Shown here: in pieces, positions 25,201 through 35,815 of the stretch | Numbering within the stretch: the stretch's first letter is position 1 | Layout: each line of letters starts with the position of its first letter | Source: Ceratodon purpureus | Lineage: Eukaryota; Streptophyta; Bryopsida; Pseudoditrichales; Ditrichaceae | Reading direction: 5' to 3' | Assembly: GCA_014871385.1 (NCBI GenBank) | Contig: CM026423.1 | Location: forward strand, 21,756,049-21,820,048 | Length of the DNA stretch: 64,000 nt | Notes under the pieces: model-generated | What the model was told of the DNA's origin: nothing | The model's input: the letters and a program-made list of their open reading frames with translations, nothing else | The model's database searches: none | Made by a program: the position numbers and the translations under genes

Positions 25201-26430
25201 ATTGTCATATGTGTTGCTTCTTTTGGAATTGCTGCTCTTTTTCTTCATGGAGGCCGCATTGCTCATTCAACTTTCAATATTCCTTTTGAAGTTGATGAAA
25301 ATTCCATATGCTCTATTAAAAAACTCTGAATATGCGGATGTGTTTTGTGAGGCTTCTTTGATTATTTGAGATGAAGTTCCTATGCAACACCGACATTGTG
25401 CAAAAGCAGTGGATCGATCACTGTGATTCAAATTCTCCTTTTGGGGGTGTTATTGTTGTGTTTAGAGGTGACTTTTGACAAATCCTGCCAGTTATTCCAA
25501 GAGGTTCCAAACCTCAAATTGTTGGAGTATGTCTTTGCCGATCTACAATATGGCAACATGTTACAATCTTGAACTTTTCCATCAATATGCGTTTGCAAAA
25601 CGCATCTCCTACAAATAGGGAATTTGCTCAATGGCTATTACAAGTAGGCGATGGCTCTAATTTTGATGACGCAAGCATCAATATGATTCAATTGCATAAT
25701 TGGATTAATATTGTTTCCACTGTTCAATATCTTATTGACAATTTCTACAACAACATTGACGACATGTCTGTACATGAAGATCAGTATTTTTGGAATCGAA
25801 CAATATTAAGTGCTCGCAATATAGATGTTGATTTAATCAACAAGGAGATTTTGCAATCTTTCCCTGGCAATCTCAAAACTTTTAGGAGTGCTGATTCAGA
25901 AACTGTTGAAACTGGTGCAGACAATCATGTTGCATATCCATCTACGTATTTGAATTCATTGAATTTGTCTCGCATTCCATTGGCAAAACTTGATTTGAAA
26001 ATTGGATGTCCTATCATTTTATTGTGAAACTTTGCTCCAAAACAAGGACTTTGCAATGGAGCTAGAATGGTTCTGGCACGGTTTTTGCACCGTGTTTTAG
26101 AAGCACGTTTACTTTTCAGTCCGCATGCAGGCGAGCATGTTTTTATACCATGGATTTTTTTGACTCCTTCTTCTACCGCATTACCATTCCATTTCAGTAG
26201 GCGGCAGTTTCCAGTGCGATTAGCATTTACTATGACAATTAACAAGTCCCAAGGACAATCTATAAAGTATATAGGATTAGATATTAGAGTCCCAGTTTTT
26301 AGTCATGGACAACTATATGTTGCGCTTTCAAGAGCAACTTCTCCAAATCATATTGCAGCATTGCTTCCACAAACAATACGGTGTCCACCATTGTCAATGT
26401 TGTTTACCCAGAAGTTCTGTTGCAATAAAA
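22260..26430 (+). pseudogene. decayed autonomous Helitron Rep/helicase (RepHel) gene
   Basis: Plus-strand reading in shifting frames rebuilds most of a plant Helitron protein. The N-terminal part shows an APKYAQLYFID-like region near 22650 and RRYNLPADSEISVLI (about 22930). The Helitron-like N domain gives QSDLRADLYQGLANAL and HIFLPSSHIGS (about 23310-23430). The Rep HUH-type motif LPHMHFLIFLANEDKI lies near 23705-23755 and the two-tyrosine motif YIHKYIYKGHD near 24095-24128. The helicase part is near 24970-26420 and ends with TINKSQGQS and [12 protein letters not shown]. Multiple frameshifts and stops break it, and the Walker A region near 25120 has lost its glycines and lysine context (a stop precedes KT). 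A CAA/GAA-rich stretch encodes a Gln/Glu repeat at 22823-22865. It cannot make an active protein. Confidence 0.9.
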
Positions 26431-27735
26431 ATTCCAATTTTCATTTTTTTTTCTAAGCTTCAATTTTTTATTTTTTTTATAAATTTTCAAGTACTATTCA
26501 AAAAAATATATACTATTCAATATATTGTTGCAAATTACTATTCAATAACAAATATATAAAAAAGCATATATTAACATGATGTTAATTTTTAGTATTTATA
26601 AATTTTGTTTACAAGACAAAGATGTTGAATAAATGAAATGTCATACTATCCTCTACAATTTATATGATGAAATTTTTAATTTTGAAAGCTTTACATGAAT
26701 TTATTAAATCACAGTTTAGATTTTTGCTTCAAAAGTGTTTACTAAACCACAAATCTCATTTTGTGTTGTAGTATATGTAGAATGAAATTAATATCGATTT
26801 TTCTTTTGAATAGTAGAATAGAATTATATATACAAATGGAAAGTAGATAATTCAATTAAATTTTGTAAAATGGAACAAATAGTATGTTTAATTGGAAACA
26901 ACGTGATAGACTTCCTTGTTGGACTTAAAGTGCTAATGTAAATTTTTAGTAATATTCTATTAGAGTTATTTTAAAATTGTAGATGGATCAATACAAAATT
27001 ACTTACACACTTAAAAGAAGGTTACTATATACCTAAACCATATGATTCATTTCAAATATCAGGGTTTTGTAGAATGGTTAAAATTTCAATTGCATAAAAC
27101 ATGATTTTTTTTTCATCAAATGTAGATAAAAAAATTTCAACAAAATTTCCTCTTTTACATTGTACATTACTTTTGTATACATCCAAAGAAAGAATCTAGT
27201 GTCATGTGGATGCAAGATTGTCCAAAACCAACATGGGCAAAACATAATCTCCAACATTCAAGTCAATCACGTACTTGTTGCTACTAATATCCACTTGTCA
27301 TTTCTAATGATCTAAACTTCTTCTTTTTTGTCAACACTTCCATGGTGATCAGTTTGAAAGTGAGAAATTGCTATGAAGTGTCATACAATATATAACAATA
27401 GTGTCATTTAGGACTCAAGATGCAATAGAAATGAATAGGCTCTTAGAACTTGGATATCTAAGATTGAAATAAAAAGTAAAAAGATTAAAAGTAAATTGAA
27501 ATAAAAAGTAAAATGATTAAAAGTACACTGTAGCTCTTTTGGAAAAAGAACTAAAGTTAGAAAGTAAAATCACTTATGATGTGATTTATTATTTATTATT
27601 TATTGTTGGGTGGTGAGTCTTAGATCATTTTTTAATATTTTGTTTTAATTATTTTATATATTTTGTTTAACATTATATTTTGATTATTATTTTCTAAGTT
27701 AGTGGCAAATTGTTGGAGGTTTGTTATTATTCACA
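26431..27735. other. AT-rich DNA between Helitron helicase and kinase-like pseudogene
   Basis: The first ~100 bases (to about 26530) still match the 3' flank of the second Helitron copy near 42300-42420. After that the sequence is unrelated AT-rich DNA. No gene is seen. Confidence 0.5.
27463..27526. repeat. 32-bp tandem repeat, two copies
   Basis: The unit begins ATTGAAATAAAAAGTAAAA and continues GATTAAAAGTA.; it occurs at 27463-27494 and 27495-27526 with two differences. Confidence 0.8.
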
Positions 27736-29179
27736 ATGGCAACAATAGAGTCGAGCAGTACGAGTGGGTTTACTGATAGAATTTGAATTGATGTTGGATC
27801 TATCAATGTCGATGTGCAGAAATCTAAAAAAAAAAACGACGTTCTCGGAGCCGTGGTGCTGGTCATAGAAAAAAAGATGATAAGTTTTTTTCTAAGGAGT
27901 GTCTTACACAAATTCATAATAGTATAGTAAATTGGTTTAAAGAGTGTCATTAGAAACATTTACGTCGTCTATTTTTGAGTAGTAATGTCTAAGGGGTTGA
28001 AGAGTATAAAAAACATATAGAAAAATATTGTTGAGGGAAATTTTTGATGATGAATTCAAACAAGAGAAAGACAAGTTGTCTCCTGTGAGATTTCAGAGTC
28101 TTCTTAGCGAGCAAGTTAAAAGTGCAACCGTGAATTTAAAAAATTGGCTCACTCAAATTCTAAGTCTCGTTGATCATGATTATAATGTTTTAGTGGATAG
28201 AGTAACTTGGTTTGATAGTGAGTTACGTAAATTAGTAGTTGAACCTCGATGATTAGTACATTGTATAAACAAATATATGTTAGATGGATCTTTGTTGCAT
28301 TTTTTTCCATCCAAAACTGGAGTTATCTTTTTGAATGGAAAGAAGGAGTTTGCTAGAGGTAGCTCTGGTATCATTTACAAATGCAACATTGTGGGTGTTG
28401 ATTTTATACCAAGACATGAAGAATATGGTTGTAAAGCATTTGTTACAACTTTAGTTGAAAGAAACGCTATTACAACAATGAATATGGAAGCAATGAGTTG
28501 CCCCCTTATTCATCTTTTATTTATTAAGTTGTTTGCTGTCCATCCTACTAAAGCGCATGGACATATGCGATGGTGGAATGCCGGAACTTTGAGGAGTATG
28601 ATGAAAAAATGTAATAACAAATCATCTATAGCGACAGGAGTGGACGAGGAGAATGTGGAGCTGTTTCAACGACTACAACTCAAATTGTCTTGGCACTTTT
28701 TACATGGTATGCTCTTTTTGTATAAAAATGGTAGCATACATTGTGATTTGTCTCCTGATAACATTTTGTTACATAGAAAAGGAGACAATATGTACATAGG
28801 TGTTTGTGATTGGGAACTTGCTTGTGGGATAGAGTTTCCTCACCAATCTAATTATCTATATCAAACACAAAAAGAATTGGACTAGGATAGGATGAGATGG
28901 CCTTGGGTGGATCTTTCTTCAATGAGCCTTAATGGATCAGAAGTAGCTAAATTTAGTTTAGCCACTAGTGTGTATGCTACATCAAAGTTAGCTCTTTGGA
29001 TTCTAGGCTCTTTTACACCTAAACTTGACATTTTACACATGGATTATGAAACGTACACTAAGGGCCTACAACTAATATGTAGTACTGTAGATGACCGCTA
29101 TGAATTATTTCTAAAAAGAATAGAAACATTTCAAAAGTCAATACCCATGTTGAGGATTGATCCATTAGAATGTTATTGA
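27736..29179 (+). pseudogene. divergent protein-kinase-like gene, inactivated, inside the Helitron span
   Basis: From 28028 to 29179 one frame stays open for 384 codons except for two stops (TGA at 28250, TAG at 28883), striking in AT-rich DNA. It has a kinase-like order: a glycine-rich start ARGSSGIIYKC, then CKAF, a hinge-like stretch HMRWWNAGTLRSMM, a catalytic loop HCDLSPDNILL (Asp and Asn kept) and GVCDWELACG in place of the DFG motif. An upstream segment (27736-28027) in a shifted frame has ATG, a basic stretch KKRRSRSRG and a helical stretch, with further stops. The 'DLSPDNIL ... DWE' style recalls FunK1- or CRN-type kinase-like proteins rather than plant receptor kinases; that link is inference. 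It lies between the Helitron helicase and the Helitron 3' end, so it may be captured cargo or a nested insertion. Confidence 0.65.
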
Positions 29180-29183
29180 ATAA

Positions 29184-29614
29184 TAAAATTTGAGGCTTTC
29201 AATGTATATTTTATTTCATTAAATAAATACATTTGTTAAAGTCATTCGGAACTGCCAAGGGTTCATTGTATATAGTGCAATTTTGTTGGTAGACTCAGCA
29301 AACTGTAATTTAGCTAGCCTGCAACTTTGCCGAATGGATGCAACCAGCTATATATTACATGATTTGCAGACGCATGATGCCGTTTGTAGGTACAAATTTA
29401 AAATAATGTAAAGTGATTCTTTCTCTTCGTGGGTTTCAAATTGAATTCATACACTTGCGCAAAGTCTGTGCAAATGTATCATAGTGTTAATCCTTTACCA
29501 TAGTAATAAATTTAACGCCATTTTCAAAGATTAATTATAAAATGTTTGATGAATAACAATGTTTGAGGCTTTCAATGTATATATTTTTTAATTAAATAAA
29601 TACATTTGATATAT
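29184..29614. repeat. direct repeat pair of about 55 bp, offset 373 bp
   Basis: TTTGAGGCTTTCAATGTATAT followed by T-rich sequence and TTAAATAAATACATTTG occurs at about 29190-29237 and again at about 29563-29610. The first copy begins just after the stop of the kinase-like pseudogene. The interval 29238-29562 is either duplicated or inserted DNA with no gene. Confidence 0.7.
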
Positions 29615-29694
29615 ATTTTTAATTTTTTGAATCAACTTATTTGAAGTTTATGAAAGTGGTTAACATCAAATTAATGACAACGTGCTCAACGGCA
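29600..29694 (+). mobile_element. truncated Helitron 3' end
   Basis: TTAATGACAACGTGCTCAAC at about 29671-29690, followed by GGCA, matches the last part of the complete Helitron at 42231-43021 (minus). That copy reads on through GGCACGGGTCCCACTAG. Here the left arm of the terminal hairpin (CGTGC, 29681-29685) and loop are present, but the sequence leaves homology after GGCA, so the right arm and the CTAG end are lost. It marks the original 3' side of the 22-29 kb Helitron. Confidence 0.65.
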
Positions 29695-31494
29695 GTTGCT
29701 TACAAATTCCAACTATAGTGCATTACGGTGAAATAACTGGAAAACTTTGGGATGCAAGAACTTGCTCAAAAATTGATGGACTTTGGAATTTCAAATTGCT
29801 TTGGAATGTTAGTGAAGTATATTTTAACATCTCAAAAAATATACATATAAAAATTACGACTAGAAACTAAATAAACATTTGTACTTTTCTTATACATTAT
29901 TCACCGCATAGTACTTCCACCCTAGCTGAAATCATGACTTTAATACGATATACAGTAGTTGAAATGATGCGTAACAATTGCTCTAAGGGAACTTCAGCCC
30001 ATACTTCATCCCATAAAATTAGGGCTTGGATCATATACAAGTCATGTCGAAGTCAGGTCATGGCATAGAAATCGACCTCGGTGGCATGAATGGAGATGCA
30101 CGGTGCTTTCTACCGGCTGCTGTTGATTGCTTTTGTTGCGGGAGCAGTGGCGCATGGATTGATTTTCGAGTGATGAAGGTTTCCTGCAGAGATGTCGACT
30201 TGGATACATTCCAGCGCTTGGAAGCGTTTTGAGGTGCTTGCGGGGAAGACCGAGGGAGGTGAAGATTGCTGCTTGTTGTAGGTGCCGACACTGATGATGA
30301 CTCCTTCGTCCATGCCGTCTTTTGTTGCGGCTGGGGTGGTGGATGGAGAACGGATCAGTGTCATTGATGCGGAAGTCGTGTATGTTTGCAGGATTTATGT
30401 CGAAGTTAGGTCATGGCCATGGTGGCAAGTTGGCAACTCATCACCACATAGACAGACGGACCTCGACGACATTGTATAGGTGAACAGTGATGTATGGCGC
30501 TTGTTGTGGACATGTCGACCATGGCTCCGTCGTCGTGTGCGCTGCTCTTGATCCCTGCTGTTGCCGTAGCGGTGGGGCATGCTTTTACGGAAGAGAGTTA
30601 TAGGTCATGGAGCTTTGATTTGATGCAGTGCGTTTCGTAATTCTCTTTAATTAACTGTGCACTAGTGCTTCACATGAACGCTTTAAAGAGTTTCGTGAAG
30701 CTGAACATATGTGATTAGTGTAGAGATGCCACTGTATTTGACCACCTTCTCAATCCTCTTGTCCCAAAGTCTACGTATCTGTTGATGTTTGATTGTATCT
30801 GTTATAACTAAACCTATTGCAGATGAGACAATTGATGCGTCCAAATTTAATCAAGTTGTGTTTGCAGATTTTACATGAAGTTTCGCAGTGCTTAAATGCC
30901 CCGGCACAATAACTGTTGTTCGAATGTTGCATTCTTCATCACAACAACAACCATGAAGGAAGAGGGAAGAATAGAAGAGAAGAGATTATTCAGAATTCAA
31001 TTTCAAAGGTGAGTGTTGACAATTTCAAACCTTCAGAACCTTGTATATGACCATCTTGGCGTGTGAGAGTAACTGGTATCAGATAATCAGGAATTTTTAG
31101 GTATGCTCTTTTCATGTTGTCTTCACTTGGCCATTCTTGAACTGCCCTCTTCAATATCACTCCCACTTATGCTAGAGTTTGTCTGAACATGATGATGAAA
31201 GCGGTTCATGAAATTCTCATGTGACTTCCACTTCAACAATCTTTCGATGGCAATAGAGAAGGGAAGGATTTTGTGTGGGACGTTCAATCGAGCCCTCTTT
31301 GTTGATTGCAAGGCTGGTTCATCTCCAGTGTAAGTCTCAAATTCGACAGCCACCTCGTACAATGGAAGTACCATCATGTGCTGTTGTGAGGATGGATACA
31401 CACGGCACTGGGATGGTGTGTCATAATGCAGGTTTGGAGCCTACGCTGTACAATTCCTTTGTAGATCATGGTATTCTTACCATAACATTCTGCG
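29695..31494. other. intergenic stretch with a GC-richer island at about 30026-30600
   Basis: The island has two frames (30026-30232 and 30282-30479 plus) without recognised domains. The phrase ATGTCGAAGT.AGGTCATGGC occurs at 30049 and 30396, suggesting a local duplication. It could be an exon-derived fragment carried by a transposon. Elsewhere in the stretch nothing is supported. Confidence 0.4.
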
Positions 31495-31499
31495 TCTCT

Positions 31500-31580
31500 T
31501 GCGGTTGAGTACCCAAGTGGTATCCAACTTGGTCGTGAGAATTTATATCTCGGCACAAGGTTCAATTCTCCCAACCCAAC
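31500..31580 (+). mobile_element. tRNA-like head of a possible SINE, or tRNA relic
   Basis: The sequence has an A-box-like GAGTACCCAAGTGG, a CCAAGT/ACTTGG stem, an anticodon-like arm with a 7-base loop (GAGA-ATTTATA-TCTC) and a B-box-like GGTTCAATTCTCC. The spacing is close to a tRNA gene, but there is no proper acceptor stem and no convincing 3' CCA-side pairing. No A-tail or target duplication was found, so classification stays open. Confidence 0.35.
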
Positions 31581-32651
31581 CCACCGTCCTGCCATTCGTC
31601 TTGATAAAAAGACCACTACAAAGATGAGTACATTTTGTGGTCAAAGTTTTGATCTTAGGCAACCATCTTGTAATGACATGTGGCTTTATGGAACCCGTGA
31701 TTACTATGCAGAGACTTTTGCTTGAAAATTGTTTGTAACTTAGGCACTCAATTAGCAGTTTGGAGCCAAATTTAAGTCATTAAGCCACGTTCTGTACCTT
31801 GTTGATGTGTGGTTTGGTTGATCTATAGCTCTATGCCCTCTATGAGGTTGTTTCTCATGCTCTGTGATCGGAGATTACATTAATTAAATGTTTACATTGA
31901 ATCAATGTTTTTGTTCAATGAGTAGCCTTATTACTAACAGGTTATTAATTGAGAAAATTATATCCTAAAACCTTTGTATGTAGGTATGCTATATGCGATA
32001 TAATAATGTTTATTTTGGATCTATGGGAAAACTTGTGTGGGATGTAAAAGTGGAGGATGGTGACTTGGGATATGCTTGTTGGATTGTAGCCAATGACATG
32101 GTCTCGATTCTTGGTGACTTCACTCATTATTTGAGTGATGTATCTTCTACGATTCTTTCCAAAGGTTTTCATGAGGCGGAAGCACTAAATCCCACCACTT
32201 TTGAAGCTTCTTGATTGGAATTTGAAGAAAGAAATCTTAAAAAAAAATATTCAAAAACTTGGCAAACCTAAACAGTATTTAGAAGCAAAAGAATAGTGAT
32301 CTTATTATAATTCGATTAGATACAAATGGCTTATCTTGAAAAGGTCTAGTAAGCAAGACTAGGAAGATACCAAAAATCATGTGCAATTAACATGCACCAA
32401 ACGTCCATTAATCACAAAGAGACCTCAAATTCATACATTAGAAGATGTTGTTAGTTATTTTGGGAAACGAAAATAGCCAAACAAGGTGGTGATTCGTGTG
32501 CATGGACGGTGGCCATTGAGCCACATGTAAATGGCTGCTCTATCTTTGGAATGCGTTAAAAATATTAGTAAGAAGTTTAGTTGCAACATCTCCATTGGTG
32601 TGCATTGTCTAAATTTAGACCTTGTGATGTTGTTGGCATGTGATGAATATT
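31581..32651. other. AT-rich intergenic DNA
   Basis: A 73-codon frame at 31993-32214 (plus) is open but has no recognisable features. No splice pattern, repeat terminus or RNA gene is supported. Confidence 0.45.
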
Positions 32652-33560
32652 GTATCCAAGGGTCAGCTTTGGCACCCCTTCAAATTTTAATGTCCGGCAC
32701 CTAAAAATAGTATATTCAAAATTTCAGCAACTTTCTTTTTTAATTTCTTAAAAATTCGTCTTAAAACCTTATTTAAAATTTTTACTAAAGTTTTTGTCCT
32801 AAACATCTTTTCTGCATTGGATGACAAGATAAATATGATGAAGAGGTGAGAATGCTCTCTACTTTATGCAAGTAGAGTGGAGTTGTGTCCAACAATCCAT
32901 ATGGGAAATGTGAACTTTGAGGTGAAGCACTTAGTTAGTCTTCTTTTTTATAACACGCATAACTTTTGCATATAGTCTTCAAATGACATGAAATTTGTTG
33001 GATTACTTGATTTATAAACTTTTCCTTGACCATCAAAATTTCAAAATAGGTAATCTTCTATGCACAAATGACCTCCAAAAAACTCTTTTGAACTCATCTA
33101 TTTTTTTAAGCTTTACAAGGCTGCAATGATTTGTCCATATCTTTTGCATAAAGACTTATTTTAACACAAAACTTGTTGGAACTGGAAGAAGAATTGATTT
33201 ATCAACTTTTGTTGGTTAAACGCAATTTTATAAAACTTCATCTTCTATGCTCAATTGGACTCCGAAAATTTGTGTACAACACATTTGAAAAGCCTCACTT
33301 AGACTCTTGCTACTTCTTAACCCATATTCTTTGTGAACTAATGTATGTGAGCTTGATTACAAAAGGAGCACATTCTCTCCATTGCATTCAGTACATGCTT
33401 CAAATGTAAATAAATGTCTAGTGTGAAGTGAAATTATTTTACTTTCCGGCAATTTCAAAAAATAATATATATTACATTTGGCAAAAATTACCAATAATTT
33501 TCCAAAATTTATGGAATCTATTTTTGGAATTATTTTTTGCCGAAGCTGACCCTGGGGTAC
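32652..33560. mobile_element. about 0.9-kb inverted-terminal-repeat element, hAT-like ends
   Basis: The left end GTATCCAAGGGTCAGCTTTG (continuing GCA) and the reverse complement of the right end GTACCCCAGGGTCAGCTTCG (continuing GCA) match at 20 of 23 positions. The CA(A/G)GGGTC-type start resembles hAT termini, but an 8-bp target duplication is not evident, so the superfamily is uncertain. Inside, about 32948-33090 and 33134-33290 are diverged direct copies (shared TTGTTGGA, GATTTAT.AACTTTT and ATCTTCTATGC). No transposase is encoded. Confidence 0.6.
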
Positions 33561-33561
33561 G

Positions 33562-33586
33562 GTAGTCAAGGAACTTTAGGGGTTAA
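33562..33586. mobile_element. solitary TTAA-family terminus (copy E)
   Basis: GTCAAGGAACTTTAGGGGTT followed by AA ends at 33586. It matches the terminus of copy D (GTCAAGGAACATTAGGGGTT, then AA, ending at 20689) with one difference. It abuts the right end of the hAT-like element, which may have replaced the rest of this copy. No partner end was located. Confidence 0.5.
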
Positions 33587-35682
33587 AGCAACATAGTTTC
33601 TTCCATATCAGCATTAACAACCTACAATATTTTCCCTCCTCTTTGGTCTGTGTATGTTGAGTTTACAACTAGTTGTAAGTGCCTACGACTTAAAACTTTG
33701 TAAACTCATAAGAAATTCCCTCCTCATTCAATAATTCTGATTTCACAACCAGTAGCTCCCCTTCAATTTGCTACCCGGACTGCAAAAGTTTTCAGCGACG
33801 AATCCCCAGGAAAAGTATCAAACGACTTATTCTGTTGGTTTAAGGTGTTAATACCTTGTACTAGAAGCCATTTCGCAGCTTCAATCACTGCTCTAGGTTG
33901 TGTTAATTATGAGATCATCAAAAACCCAGGGCTCTATGGTACGGTGTACCGATTGCACTACAGGTTTGGAACTCATGGTGATGAATTTTTCTGCCACCGA
34001 AGTGTATTGTTCTCATGGCTACGTCCAGGTTGTGAAGATGTAAAGTTAATCCCAATTTACTTTTGCTGGTTTCCAAACGTTACTTACGTATTTACCTCTT
34101 CACCACAACTTTACCAGCCTCAGTCTCCCTTAGCCCTGCTGATGACAAGGAGAAGCCTAAGGTTGAGGCACCCAAAACCGATCAAATAAGAGAGTTCGCA
34201 ATGATTCCTTGGGAGAAATTCTGAATGGTTATTTTTCATGGAAGGGGAAATAGAAATCATGAAGAATGCCAATTTTTTGGAAATTTTTGAAGCATTTTCT
34301 GAATTGATACAAATTTTCTAATGAACATTTTTACTTTTACATACAACCAACATGTAGGTTTCCCTAAAACCGACCACCATGACACCAAAACTTGATCACT
34401 CTACTACCACCAAAATATTCCCATATGATTCCCTTTCTACCAATCATGCTTCATACTTTCTTCTAGATCTCCCAAGATTTTAAATCTGAAAACTTGTCGG
34501 AATTGGAGAAGTCTAGTGATCGGTTTTGGGGACCCGGTTGGTTTTAGGTGCTTCAACCTTAAATGCGATCCATTCAAGAGAACAAAAATGAAAATGAAAC
34601 TGAAAAGTAAATGCAACTCTGGCCACATTGTGTAGCAATGATTTTATTTTGTGTTTCTTATCAATTCCTTCATTTGTTTTTTAAATGTTCACAGGGCAAT
34701 AGCAATATGCCAGACGTTTCAAATCTGGAACAGTGAAATAGTGAACACGGTAGCTGCAATATAAAGCAAGTAAAAACCATCAAGTACTAATTATGGGACT
34801 GAGGTATATGCTTCCTGGGATACGCGTTGGAGCGAAAGGGGGAGCGAGGTGCTATATCGCCAAGCTGGTTCAACCTTCCCAGGCTCCGCCTACACACGGT
34901 AAATAGCAACGACAACGGTAGTTACAGCTGAGTAATATGCGTGCCGGTTTCTCACCTGTAGTATATTCACCATGGTATACAAAACTGGTCTCAATAATCA
35001 CACTATTACGAAGTAGTTCAGTGAGTTTATCACCATCGGTTCAGTTATGAATATTCAGTGCAGTGATCCCAGGTGAGGTTTTGATGCCCAAGCAAGTAGA
35101 ACATAGATCACCCTCAACATGCTGCAAATCCACAAACACTCCAACTTGTGTACTGTCAGTACAGTGGTGACAAGGAAAAAGCAGTTATAATCCAAGGATT
35201 TAGTTCTACGTACAAGTTGGTGTACCGGTATTGCTAATATATTCCTGACACAGAAGTACTACTTGAAAGAAAAAACACCAACCTACAAAGAAAACCAAAA
35301 AAAATAAAGGGAAAACAAAAAAGTTAGGCTCTCAGTTGCAGACACACTCAACCTAGTTGCCGAAAATCCAGGTCAGTAATCCATATCCTAACCCAAAGTC
35401 AACTCCGAATTAACAGTAATCCTTTGGCTAATACAACGATCTGATCAGCTCATCACCATCTTCCGGACTCACGCGTTGTTGCATTGAAGTTAACTTAGCA
35501 TATGACAAGAATAATCCACAAAAGCTGCGTCCTCACCTTATGGCAAGTGGACGCCGGAATAGCCCTCACGAAACCACCAAATAAATCCAATCTTTCCATG
35601 TTTGCACGACTCGAAATATTGGTATTCTCCAATTCCAGCACCTCCCCCTGGTCCCACGAATCCACGCCCCACCCTCGGTACA
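33587..35682. other. intergenic DNA with one coding-like tail and the AXS upstream region
   Basis: A plus frame ending at 34230 reads ADDKEKPKVEAPKTDQIREF then AMIPWEKF and a stop. It looks like a conserved protein C-terminus but I do not recognise it. An inverted similar phrase (KVEAPKT on the minus strand) lies near 34515-34590. No complete gene could be built. From about 34700 to 35680 is non-coding sequence upstream of AXS. Confidence 0.35.
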
Positions 35683-35690
35683 TATATAAA
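35683..35690 (+). promoter_or_regulatory. TATA box of the AXS gene
   Basis: TATATAAA lies 126 bp upstream of the AXS start codon and is followed by a CT-rich initiator-like stretch (CTACCTCCCTCGCCATCTCC). This is the usual plant core-promoter spacing, with a leader of about 100 nt. Confidence 0.65.
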
Positions 35691-35815
35691 CTACCTCCCT
35701 CGCCATCTCCCTCTCATCACAGTCCAAGGCTTCAGAGTTGATCGATCGAACTTGAAGGTGTCGAAGCCGGTTTCTGAGCTGTGGTCATTGTTTGTGACTC
35801 GGTGGTTTTGTGGCG

